This document shows positions 1-10,828 of a stretch of 64,000 nucleotides of DNA, piece by piece. Origin of the DNA: Pleodorina starrii (Eukaryota > Chlorophyta > Chlorophyceae > Chlamydomonadales > Volvocaceae); assembly GCA_030267565.1 (NCBI GenBank), contig BRXU01000028.1:397001-461000 (forward strand). Direction: 5' to 3'. Every line of letters begins with the position of its first letter. Position 1 is the first letter of the stretch. The translations under genes were made by a program, and so were the position numbers. The notes under the pieces are model-generated. The model was not told the DNA's origin. It worked only from the letters and a program-made list of their open reading frames with translations, and made no database searches.

Positions 1-2
1 CC

Positions 3-155
3 TTCTGCGCCGACGCGCCGCACCTGCTGGCGGCCGGCGGCGCGGGCGGCGAGGTGGTGGTGTGGGACGTGCGGGCGCACCCGGCCGTCGCGGCCAAGTA
101 CCCCGCCTTCGCCGCCACGCTGCCCACGGGCCCGCCGCAGCCGGAGGAGGACTAG
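3..155 (+). CDS. 3' end of a WD40-repeat protein, possibly PWP1-like (partial)
   Basis: The frame is open from the left edge to TAG at 153-155 and gives the last 50 residues of a protein. The fragment contains one recognisable WD40 blade: a Leu-Leu-Ala-Ala-Gly-Gly strand, then a hydrophobic strand ending in the Val-Trp-Asp dipeptide signature, and a short acidic tail (PEED). The blade is followed by a His-Pro-x-Val-x-x-Lys-Tyr segment. That order resembles the C-terminus of periodic tryptophan protein 1 (PWP1), a nucleolar WD40 protein of 60S/rRNA maturation. The WD40 call rests on the visible motif. The PWP1 name is an inference from one blade and could be wrong, since many WD40 proteins end this way. 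Upstream exons lie outside the window. Confidence 0.55.
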   Translation, partial: FCADAPHLLAAGGAGGEVVVWDVRAHPAVAAKYPAFAATLPTGPPQPEED

Positions 156-2224
156 GCCTGGGGCTGGGCTTGGGCCTGGGGTTGGGGAAGCGGATCAGGG
201 TTGGGATGCTTGTCTTGCTGTGAAGGGCCCCGGGCGGGGTGTGTTGGGATTAGGAATGCGGAGGGGGCCGGGGCGGGGGCAACGCACGGGGTGTTAGATT
301 AGGACCGCGAAGGGGGCCTGGGCGGGGGAGGGGGGCGGGGGAGGGGGGGGTTGGGGTTGAGGGCTCGGGGTTGGACGCTGGTTGGAGGCATGCATGCAGC
401 TCGGATGGGGAAAGTGAAGGGTGGTCCGGGCGGCCGGGTTTGGAGGGGGGAAGGCGGGGAGGCAAAACCCTGAGGCGCGGGGAAGGGAGACGGGACCGAG
501 AGGGGTGTAGTGGTGTGCTAGGGACACGGCATTTCATTTTGTGCCGGTGCGGGTTTGGCCGCGGGCGTGTGGGTGTGTGGGGCATGAGAATTTAACAGAT
601 GCGGGAGCGGGACTTGCGCGCTGGGACGTGCTGCTTTGCGGGATGGGGCTGCGTGTTACTCTTGCGCTGCGGAGATAAGGTAAGCCAACAGATGCGGGTT
701 TGCGGGTCCGGGCCGCGTTAGGCAGGACCGGTTGCGCCAGCCGCCCAGCACGCGGCACCGTATGCGGCATGCAGCTGGCTGGCACTTGGCGCAGCGGCAG
801 CGCTCAGATCCGGTTCGGTTGGCACGTATTCTTGTCCTGTCCTGTCAGGGACTGGACTGGACTGCCCCGAACTGGACTGACTCTCGCGGATCACTTCTCT
901 ATCCATTGCGCTGTTTCGAAGGCGCTGTCAAGATGTACATAACGGGGAAACAGCAAACGGCGCCTCCTGGTAACGGCATTGAGTTGGGGACTGTGGTGGT
1001 GGTGGCAGCTGGAGGGATACGATACCGGCAGCGTCCGAGGTCCGTAGCGCCGCAGACGGAGGAACAAGGAACACACACATATCCTCAAGGGGGAGGGGTG
1101 GCGGCTCGGTAAGCGGGCACGTGCGCTGGAGGTCAGCGCTGCAGCTTCGTGGCACTGCCTCAAGCACGACCCTTCTAGACGGCGAGCCACGGGATCCGCA
1201 TGCTTCGCAGCGCGCGGTAAGGGCCCCTCTGGCAAGGGCCCCTAACACGCGTCCCCTTGCAGCCCACGATCAAGAGCATGCAAAAGATAGGAACTATTGT
1301 AACGATTGGATCCATCCTTGCGGCATGATGCGGAGGAGGCATGGTTGGAGCAATAAGTTGGGGAATGAGGGCGTCCTCGGGCGTGCGCGTACTGCCGAAT
1401 ATGCAGCGCTCCCGTGACGAAGACGTGGTGCCCGCCCACGAAGAAGACACCGTCTAGGACACAGCCGAGAGACGGGAGCGGTGCGTGTGTTTGTGTGTGT
1501 TGTGGTGGTGGTGGTGGGGGGCGGGTGGGATACAATTAGGTGAAAAGGAGGGTGTTTTGGCGCTGCAGCCCGTCGAAGCCGCCGTACGGTTGTACGGCAT
1601 CTCCGGTCTGGTCTAGTGACACCTCATGGTCTTAGGACAATCGAGGTCACAGGTTCGATCCCTGTGGAGACCCCCGGCTACCGCTGGGTGTGAGATTATG
1701 GCTAGCTGCTATGAGTGGAGTTGGTGGCCGAGTTGATTGGCCAGGATTCACACGATTGAGTGGTGGCGATCGCTGAACCCTCTGTCTCGGTGGTAGATTG
1801 GGTGAATGGATGAGGTCCGCCCTAGAAGGCAGAGCTATCCCAGTTGTCCAATGAGGATCGTCTGGAAGGTTCTGTGGTGCGGATGGTGCCCAGAGGAGAA
1901 TGGGGCCATACCGTACAACTGTAACAATCTCTCTCTCTCTCCGAAAAGGTCAAGGACAATGTACCCCCTCCACTCCTTTACCTTTATTTGGGAAGCCCAA
2001 CGGTAGTTGTTCTAGCACAACGCCGCGGCTACACCATTTAAATTGCTTGAGGTCACGGGCAGTCGCCGCCATCTGCGCCTAACAATAGGTTACCTGTTAC
2101 TCAACCGCAATTAACCTGTCAGTCCAGCCTGGTGGGTAGTTGAACAGCAGGTCGCCGCCTTCGGCGGCGTGCCGAGGCTGCAACGTAGAGCAATCTTGCG
2201 TCGGCGCACCTAACGACTTGCAAG
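156..2224. other. 3' UTR and intergenic DNA between the WD40 gene and ABCF
   Basis: No coding exon could be supported here. The first kilobase is G-rich on the + strand and is probably the 3' UTR of the WD40 gene. TGTAA motifs, the usual volvocine polyadenylation signal, occur at about 1299 and 1920. A tRNA-like element lies near 1.6 kb and a short CT run near 1930. The last 100 bases before 2225 are the likely 5' leader of the ABCF gene. Confidence 0.5.
1597..1673 (+). repeat. tRNA-like sequence: tRNA pseudogene or head of a tRNA-derived SINE
   Basis: A-box-like TGGTCTAGTGA (1609-1619) and B-box-like GGTTCGATCC (1652-1661) are correctly spaced for a Pol III internal promoter. The T arm is canonical (ACAGG stem, TTCGATC loop, CCTGT). 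The acceptor stem retains only TCTCC/GGAGA, with the two outer pairs mismatched. The anticodon arm (ACCTC/GAGGT) has a 17-nt loop, and the variable region is a single base. It is therefore not a normal tRNA. A tRNA gene with a 10-nt intron was considered, but the acceptor and variable loop argue against it. tRNA-derived SINEs are known in Chlamydomonas; a second A-box-like stretch (TGGCCGAGT, about 1723) fits a composite element. Confidence 0.4.
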
Positions 2225-5200
2225 ATGGCAGCGGACGAGGACAAGAAGAAGAAGAAGGACAAGGAGGAGAAGAAGGAGAAGAAGGAGAAGGAGGTAAGAC
2301 CTCGTGTTGAAAAATCGCGGCAATGAATTGCGTTCATTTGGGCATTGCTTCCCAGGCGTCAAATTCTTGGAAGGGTGTGTGCGTGGGCACCCTCTAATTC
2401 AAATTATCCAGCTTGGTATGATATGAAGGATGGTAGCGCGTGCACACAGATTTTGTTGCACCCATCCATGCTGGGCGTCGGGTGGCTAGGTTATCCAGCC
2501 GACCAATGCCGAGGACCGGTGTGGCGAGCTGGATTAATAAGCTGGTTATTGCGCGCGCCAGGGTATTGTGTTGGCCAGGGTCAAGGTCACAGCAGTTGGA
2601 CGCACTAATACACGCCGCAGGACTTGCACGTAGGACGCCGACCACGAACCCCGTGTGCTTTGTATACACCACCTTAAGAGCGAAGGATCAAGAGCGAAGG
2701 ATTAAGAGCGAAGCAAAGGCACTCTGCGGTCTCTGATACCCACACACGTATCCACAATACCACGATACTCACGGACGTATCCCGATACCCGCTCGTTTGA
2801 CGAGAGATGCATCCCTATCATGTTGCGTATGTAAATTATAGGATAAGCCTAAGAAGGACAAGTCGGAGAAGGAGAAGGGAGACAAGAAAGAGAAGTCAGG
2901 TAAGGGTTGGCGCAGTGCCGTACGGCCACGAGGGAAATGGCATGACGAGGTTATCCGCAACCTGTGGGCTGGGTACGCAGTTGCCCGACCACTGGCACGC
3001 AGCCTTAAGTCCATATGCCCACCTGGATGGAGGTCTGCTGGATCTTTGCAAGCGGGTCCCAGCTGCCTTGAGCTACTTCAAAGGTGGAAGGCGAAGCCGC
3101 CTGCTGTGGCCTGACCCGCGGTTACCACTGTTGAACACTAAACCCATGCAAACGCTTTTCGGACCGCATTGCATTCGCTTCTCGCAGAGAAATCTGAGAA
3201 GTCTGAGAAGAAGGACAAGAAGGACAAGGACGGCCCTAGCACCTCGGGCCGTCCCGCGAGCGCCCGCGCGCCGCCTCCGCCGCCTGGTCGCGGCCCTCCC
3301 GGCCGCGGGGCTGCAGCCCCCAAGCAGGCGGCGGCGAACGACTACTTGGCGGGCATCGACCTGCCCTCTTCGGAGGAAGATGACGACTTTGAAGAGCGCG
3401 GGCGCGTGGATGAGGAGGCGACTCGGGCGCCCATTCTGGCGGGCACCAGCCGGGACAACAAGAAGTTAGCAGACAAGGTGGGTTCCTTGAGGGTTACCGC
3501 TGAGATGATTTCTGAAGCGATGATATTCCAAAAATAGGCGCAGAGTGGGGGGTTGCGCCCGCCCGCGGCTACTGAAGCAAGAAAGGATGGTGACGGGTTT
3601 GCGTGACGTTCGCCCCATGACGGCATCAAACTCGAGTACTGCGCCAGGTTGGGGTTGCCCTGTGCTGATGGCGGCCATCGTTCCCATTGCATTTTCGTCT
3701 TACAGGAGCGCAAGGCGCTGGAAGCGGCTGTGCGCGCCAAGGAGGACGCGCTCCGAGAGGATGAGAACGTCTTCGACGTTTCTTACGAGGGCATGGGCGA
3801 CGAGGTGTCGGCGACGGCCACGGACGTCAAGGTGGGTGATGGGTGGGCGGGCAGGTGGGTCGGTGAGCGCCCGCTGGGTCTCTGGTTCGTGGTACGTTCT
3901 GGCGGGGCCAGCATGGGCGGGCACGTTTCGGACTGGGCATTGAACATCCTTGTTCTGTTCCCCGCGTTGCTTTCAGGTTCAAAACCTGACAATTCGCGCC
4001 AAGGGCAAGCTGCTCATGGAGAACACCGCCCTCACGATCGCGGCCGGGCGCCGCTACGGTCTGGCGGGCCCGAACGGCCGCGGCAAATCGACGCTGCTGC
4101 GCCTGATGGCGCGGCGGCAGATCCCTGTACCCATGAACATCGACGTGTTGCTGGTGGAGCAGGAGATTGTGGGTGATGACAGGTGGGTTTTTGCGGATCC
4201 TGTCTGCTTCGAATTACAGCTGATGCGCTGTGGGCAGCGTTCAGGATTTGCCCGGATCTGCTGGCTCCATCCACTGTGGTTTGGTTTGGCCCAACGCCGA
4301 GTCGACAAGGCGATGTTGCTCTTGGTTGCAGCCACTGCATGGGCGTGGAAGCGCATTTGCATACAACAGCAAGGCCTCGTAGTCCCCCGGTGTCCAAAGT
4401 TGCCGGGAGCATTCCAGGACCAGTGATTCCTTGCAATATCAACCTTCCACGCATCTGGCACGCTGGCCGCCTGCTTTTCAACCGGGCAAGCTGGTGACTT
4501 AGATGGGGAGACAGCGCTGTAGCATTTGGGTTTCTGAGGAAACGAGTGGTTCACATGCAAGGCCTCGTAGTCCCCCGGTGTCCAAAGTTGCCGGGAGCAT
4601 TCCAGGACCAGTGATTCCTTGCAATATCAACCTTCCACGCATCTGGCACGCTGGCCGCCTGCTTTTCAACCGGGCAAGCTGGTGACTTAGATGGGGAGAC
4701 AGCGCTGTAGCAGTTGGGTTTCTGAGGAAGCGGGTGGTTCACATGCAAGGCCTCGTAGTCCCCCGGTGTCCAAAGTTGCCGGGAGCATTCCAGGACCAGT
4801 GATTCCTTGCAATATCAACCTTCCACGCATCTGGCACGCTGGCCGCCTGCTTTTCAACCGGGCAAGCTGGTGACTTAGATGGGGAGACAGCGCTGTAGCA
4901 TTTGGGTTTCTGAGGAAACGAGTGGTTCACATGCAAGGCCTCGTAGTCCCCCGGTGTCCAAAGTTGCCGGGAGCATTCCAGGACCAGTGATTCCTTGCAA
5001 TATCAACCTTCCACGCATCTGGCACGCTGGCCGCCTGCTTTTCAACCGGGCAAGCTGGTGACTTAGATGGGGAGACAGCGCTGTAGCAGTTGGGTTTCTG
5101 AGGAAGCGGGTGGTTCACATGCAAGGCCTCGTAGTCCCCCGGTGTCCAAAGTTGCCGGGAGCATTCCAGGACCAGTGATTCCTTGCAATATCAACCTTCC

Positions 5201-8200
5201 ACGCATCTGGCACGCTGGCCGCCTGCTTTTCAACCGGGCAAGCTGGTGACTTAGATGGGGAGACAGCGCTGTAGCATTTGGGTTTCTGAGGAAACGAGTG
5301 GTTCACATGCAAGGCCTCGTAGTCCCCCGGTGTCCAAAGTTGCCGGGAGCATTCCAGGACCAGTGATTCCTTGCAATATCAACCTTCCACGCATCTGGCA
5401 CGCTGGCCGCCTGCTTTCAACCGGGCAAGCTGGTGACTTAGATGGGGAGACAGACATGATTTGTTTCACTTCGCTGCTGGCCCGTTACGCTGCTGACCCT
5501 GTCAGTGCCCCTAGCACACCCTCGCTATTTATGCAATCGGATGAGATTAGCTTGATCCCGGAAGTGTTGCGTCCTATCAGCACGTATAACCGGTATCCGA
5601 AAGTCTGGCACGTGTCGGCTGTCCACTCCGCTTAAGTCACGGAATATGCTTCACCGACCGTTTTCGTCCGCAGGACTGCCCTCCAGGCCGTGGTCGAGGC
5701 TGACTTGGAGCTGATGCAGCTCCGGGCTGAGGAGAAGGAGCTCAATGAACAGCTGCAGGATGAGGCGAAGCAGCCGGAGGACTTTGACCACGACACTGCG
5801 CAGGTGGGTCTTGGCCAGCTGGCGGGAATTAGCTGCGTGCTGCTCCGTGGCATGCGCGTGGGAATTACATTTGCCGCTATCCACCGCTATCCAAGATTGG
5901 CTCGCCGTATTAAACCTGGCAAGCGGTTGACCCGATGGCCGCGCCCCGCACCGATTTAAACCGCTGCGCAGGATCGCCTGAACGAGGTCTATGAGCGCAT
6001 GGCCCAGATTGGTGCCTCGAGCGCCGAGAGCCGCGCCTCCAAGATTCTCCACGGCCTGGGTTTCACGGAGGCCATGCAGCGGCGATCCACGCAGTCTTTC
6101 AGGTGAGGACTGTCGACTGGACCGCTCCGCCAGTCGGGTGGTTTGCCCAATCCCAGCCAGGACTCCTGCCGGCCAAGTGCCCAGAACCTGTACCAACCTT
6201 CAGTTGCCCTTCCCCTTCCCACCCTCCTTCCTCCCGCCAGTGGTGGCTGGCGCATGCGCATCTCCCTGGCGCGCGCGCTGTACATCCAGCCCACGCTGTT
6301 GCTGCTGGATGAGCCGACCAACCACCTGGACCTGCGGGCGGTGCTGTGGCTGGAGGAGTACCTGATGCGCTGGAAGAAGACGCTCATTGTCGTCTCGCAC
6401 GACCGCGACTTCCTCAACTCGGTCACCACTGACATCATCCACCTGCACGACAACAAGCTGCACCAGTACCGCGGCAACTTCGCGCAGTTCGAGGAGATGT
6501 ACGAGCAGAAGCGGCGGGAGGTCAACAAGGTGCGCCGTGAAGCCGTGAACGTGTGGTGTGGGCTGACGTGTGCTGCCGTTTACTGCTGCGGGGCCCGGCT
6601 GATGCTAAGGGTGGGGTGCAAGCAAGGGCCCGCTGGTCGAACCTGCCTCCCTCGATTTGGGCTAGAGGTGCAACTCTCGTGTTTCCAGAAAAGAGGGCTT
6701 TATCAGTCCAGGCAGTCCGCGATCTTCCCGGGATTCGCCGCGTCACAATTCCTTGTTTTTCATGCGCAGGCGTACGAGAAGTACGAGAAGCAGCTCAAGG
6801 CGGCCAAGAGCGGCGGCGGCAAGGACGCCAAGGCGAAGGCAGAGAAGGTCACGAACAACGCCACGAAGAGCCAGGTCGGTGTCTTGACGAGGCATACATT
6901 TGTGGGTATAAGTGTTGGCGAGGCGGTGACGTCACGGGGCTGTGTTATCCTTGCGCGGTGCGTGACCTACTTACCAGTCACGGTGTGTCTGCCTGTATCT
7001 TTCCCCATCGCCGTCTCCTGCTCCTCCACCATGTCGCTTCGCGCCGAAGCTGCCGCTTGCAACCAGCGGGGCTACCCAGGATTGTCGCCCTCCCGGCTGC
7101 TGTCTCGGTTATGCGGTCCATACTCCTTACCCCGCCGTTGCTGCGGCTCCCGCCTGGTCGACGAACCCTGCAGGCGAAGCGGCGCGGCGGTGCTGCCGAC
7201 GATGGCGCCTCGAGCTCGGCCGCATCGGCCCCGCAGCGCTGGTCGGACTACACGGTGGAGTTCCACTTTCCGGAGCCAACGGAGCTGCCGCCGCCCCTCA
7301 TCCAGCTGATCGACGTGGACTTCAAGTACCCCGGCAGGTGCGGCAGGACAGCGGCAGAGAAGTGGCGTGTTGGGAAAAGGCGGAAGTGCGCACCGGTTGT
7401 TTTCTGTGGAGGGGGATTGACAGGGGGACAAACGAGGGACTGGCAGTCATGAGACCGGCAAGGCGCTGTGATGACTCTTCTGCTCTTAGCCTCATACTTC
7501 GCTGAGACCAGCGGTCGCTGAGGACAAACCCAAAGAGCCTGAGCACCTGTCGGCTTTGAGATTCCAGTACTGGAGATGTGCGTAGAGGTCGATAGGGGAG
7601 GGGCTCCCGCGGCCTTGCCGGGACAACGCTGCGGCGGGTGGGTAACGCAGGTTCGGTGAACCGTGATGTCCCGGCACGATGATGACTCTTCTGCTCTTAC
7701 GCCTCATACTTCGCTGAGACCGGCGGTCGCTGAGGACAAAACCAAAGAGCCTGAGTGTTGGGGCCAGCCTTCCGTTAGTGCGAATACCTACCTGGATCTT
7801 GTGTGGTCGCGATGGGCGCAGCGTCTTGGTTTGCAGTGTGACGACACGAATGGCACATGGGACATGGCCGCTGCAGAGTTGTCGTCGCGGCTGCCTTGGC
7901 TCGTGCATTCGTCACCGCAGCTTGCTCGGACCTTCTCCGAACCGGGTTGGGGCGGGCGGGTGCGACGATGACTCTTCGCTCTTACGCCTCATACTTCGCT
8001 CAGACCGGCGGTCGCTGAGGACAAAACCAAAGAGCCTGAGCACCTTCTCTTGACCCCCGGACGTCGAGCGCATTGCGAACGCGCCTGTAGATTCTGCATC
8101 GCACCTGGCATGCTGCATCTGATCATAGTTGTTCAGAGTTCTTGTGGGGCGCGAGGGCCTCACTGCATCAGCCTCTTGGCAAGGCGGTCCTTATACTGCT

Positions 8201-10828
8201 GCGGATCTGATGGACTCCTGCCGTCTCTTCCCCCCGCAACTTCTTTCCCATGATGGCAGGGAGGACTTTGGTCTCAAGGGCGTCAATCTGGGTGTGGACA
8301 TGGGCTCGCGCATCGCCATTGTCGGTGAGTCCGCCCGAGGTCTGGCTTCCACTCGCTCGCTTCTTAGGGGAGTGCGGTCCTAGGATGGCGTGTTCTAAAG
8401 AGTGTAAAGAGTTCTAGTAGAAGTCAAAGTGGGATGTAGATGGGTTGTTAGTGGGAGCTTACGCGGCTGTGTTCTGCAGATGTGCACACAAGCATGCGCC
8501 TTTGTCTTGTACAGGAAGTCGCGAGCCGAAGGTTGTCGGTGATTAGCGGGCGATGTTCGCCATACCTGCTAAAATGGTGGCTCACATACCGGTAGCGCGT
8601 CTGCTAACCTGCGCCTGCCGACGCGTCGGCCCCCGCCACAGGCCCCAACGGCGCCGGCAAGACGACGCTCATGAACCTGCTATCCGGCGATATCAACCCC
8701 GTCAACGGCGAGTCCCGGCGGAGCCACAAGCTGCGCATCGGGAGATACGCGCAGGTGGGGCATGCGTGGAGGTTTGGGCGATTGGCTGAGATCTCGGGCG
8801 TGTTGCCGCTTAGTAAGGTTGCGACGTTGTCGCGTGTTATGTGCCCCCACGTGCCAGCTGCGGAATGGATGATTTGCGGCTTTACGGTTACCGGTACCCG
8901 GAGAGATTTTGGGCGGTGGGCTTAAACTCGGACATATGTTAAACTCGGACATATGGCGAAATCGTCTTTTGTCTTGCCTCCCCCGCCTCCCAGCACTTCG
9001 TGGATGCCCTCTCGTTCGACGAGAACCCCGTCGAGTACCTGCTCAACAAGTACCCGACGGCGGGCCTGAAGCCGGAGGGCATGCGCGCCATGCTGGGCCG
9101 CTTTGGCCTGAGCGGGCAACACCACCTGACGCCCATCTGCAAGCTGTCCGGTGAGTGATTGGTTATCGACATCCAAGGGAGACACGGCCAACGGGCTGTA
9201 GCTAGGCTGCGTGTGTCCTGCGGCTGGCTGCACTTTATCGGGGAGGTACGCAACATGTGTATGTTGCGAGAGAGCTTGTTGTGAAGCCAGCGCTCTCACA
9301 TACCGGGCTGGGAAGTTGGGAACCTTTTCGGTGGCGCTGATGCAAACCAAAGTTTCTTCAGTCTCATACTTCGCTTAGGCGACAAGCCTGTGCTGAGAAA
9401 CCTTTCTCTCTGAGCCATCTGGGGTCGGTTTCGGATGCTTGCATGGGGGGCGCGCTCACTTTTCATTGGGGCGGCTTTCGAGATGAGGGCCGGTGGCGCT
9501 GATGCAAACCAAAGTTTCTTCAGTCTCATACTTCGCTTAGGCGACAAGCCTGTGCTGAGAAACCTTTCTCTCTGAGCCATCTGGGGTCGGTTTCGGATGC
9601 TTGCATGGGGGGCGCGCTCACTTTTCATTGGGGTGGCCTTCGAGATAAGGGCCGATGGCGCTGATGCAAACCAAAGTTTCTTCAGTCTCATACTTCGCTT
9701 AGGCGATAAGCCTGTGCTGAGAAACCTTTCTCTCTGAGCCATCTGGGGTCGGTTTCGGATGCTTGCATGGGGGGCCGCATGGACTCCCGCCTTGGGTGGG
9801 GATAGGCATTGGGATGCACTCATTGTGGATGGCGGGAGACCCCCGACCTATGACCGAACGTCCGCCCACATGGCTTGGCGCTGATGCAAACCAAAGTTTC
9901 TTCAGTCTCATACTTCGCTTAGGCGACAAGCCTGTGCAGAGAAACCTTTCTCTCTGAGCCAAAGCCAGCGTGCCAAGCTGCCGCACAAGCATTCTCGCCC
10001 TTCACGCCCCGTAACGCCCCGGAATGGTACCGTTGCTCATGCGTGCATACCCACATACCCAGGACCTGCCACAGCGTGACGCTGGCGTCGGGCGCAGGCA
10101 GGTCCTGTGGGTGCTGCACTCGTATGCAACGCCCCACCGGACCTCCGAATTGAACGTGTGCGTGTCACGTGTTTATACCTATCCGCAGGTGGGCAGAAGG
10201 CGCGTGTGGTGTTCACCTCGATCGCGCTCATGAACCCGCATATTCTGCTGCTGGACGAGCCCACTAACCACTTGGACATGCAGTCGATCGACGCGCTCTG
10301 CGACGCGCTGGGCGAGTTCGAGGGTGAGTCCGTTGCGGGCTGCGCCGGCGCTGACGGAACTGCATGGCCATGGGGCCACGGATCAAGTCGGGAAGTTGCG
10401 CACATCAGGCGGCCATGGCGCTTGTACGCTTGTTACTGAGGCGCTTGCGGAACCCCAACAATACCACCAAAGAAAGCCTGCTTGAGGAAGGGCTAGCAGG
10501 TTTTCTTTTCGCGGTATTTGGGAGGTGCAGTAGACTACCGTAGCGCCCAGGTCGTGCCAGATTCACAGCGCCGGACTGCTGGCTGAGAAAACGCGTATTG
10601 ATTCTTTGTTGCTGCTGCTGCTGCTTGTGATGATGTTATTGTGCTATCGCAGGTGGCGTCATTGTCATTAGCCACGACGCGCAGCTGCTGTCGAAGTTGT
10701 GCGAGGACGAGGAGCGCAGCCAGGTGCTGGTGGTGGAGGACGGCAAGATCCGGCAATACGCGGGCGACTTCGAGGACTACCGAGCGGAGCTGATTCGCGA
10801 GATCACTGCGGAGCTGGACGAGGATTAG
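2225..10828 (+). CDS. ABCF4: ABC transporter F family ATPase, plant ABCF4/GCN20 group (15 exons, 737 aa)
   Basis: Soluble twin-ATPase ABC protein without membrane segments; the family acts on ribosomes and in Gcn2/Gcn20-type translational control. Exons: 2225-2293, 2842-2899, 3188-3477, 3706-3831, 3977-4182, 5674-5803, 5972-6102, 6241-6529, 6770-6874, 7174-7337, 8260-8324, 8642-8754, 8994-9150, 10189-10323, 10653-10828. Phases agree throughout (2214 nt). The N-terminus is a Lys/Glu tail (residues 1-65), then a Gly-Ile-Asp-Leu-Pro-Ser-Ser acidic motif typical of plant ABCF4. NBD1 has Walker [10 protein letters not shown], signature SGGWRMR, Walker [13 protein letters not shown] and switch SHD. 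NBD2 has [27 protein letters not shown] and SHD. All catalytic motifs are intact. The length matches plant ABCF4 (about 720 aa). ATG 2225 is chosen because the basic tail reads straight from it. A candidate TGTAA signal is at 11489. Confidence 0.95.
4371..5453. repeat. 188-bp tandem satellite with an alternating A-B higher-order pattern, in ABCF intron 5
   Basis: About 5.8 head-to-tail copies begin at 4371, 4559, 4747, 4935, 5123 and 5311, exactly 188 bp apart. Copies are nearly identical but alternate at three diagnostic positions near the end of the unit (T/G, A/G, A/G), giving A-B-A-B-A and then a truncated copy with one T deleted. The effective repeat is therefore a 376-bp dimer. The array fills most of the 1491-nt intron 4183-5673 and is not coding; the short open frames in it simply repeat. 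Confidence 0.95.
7470..8045. repeat. Three copies of a ~77-bp foldback repeat in ABCF intron 10
   Basis: Copies at about 7470-7548, 7681-7757 and 7967-8045 start GATGACTCTTC and end near AAAGAGCCTGAG. Each is self-complementary: CTCTT pairs with AAGAG, CCTCA with TGAGG, and ACCGGCGGT forms the tip. The core CTCATACTTCGCT is shared with the repeat family in intron 13. Spacing between copies is irregular, so these look like independent insertions or eroded duplications, not a clean tandem array. Confidence 0.8.
9330..9962. repeat. 162-bp tandem repeat carrying a foldback core, in ABCF intron 13
   Basis: Cores at 9332-9416, 9494-9578 and 9656-9740 are spaced exactly 162 bp; a fourth core at about 9876-9960 is embedded in different flanks. 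Each 85-bp core reads TGGCGCTGATGCAAACC at its start and TCTCTGAGCC at its end. It folds back imperfectly (AAAGTTTCTTCAG with CTGAGAAACCTTT; AGGC with GCCT). It contains CTCATACTTCGCT, the same core as the intron 10 family. Confidence 0.85.

Noticed and set aside
1597..1673. Functional tRNA gene with a 10-nt intron
   Set aside because: Two acceptor mismatches and a one-base variable loop make a working tRNA unlikely.
4371..5453. CRISPR-like regular array
   Set aside because: The unit is 188 bp with no separate repeat and spacer, in a eukaryotic intron; it is a satellite.
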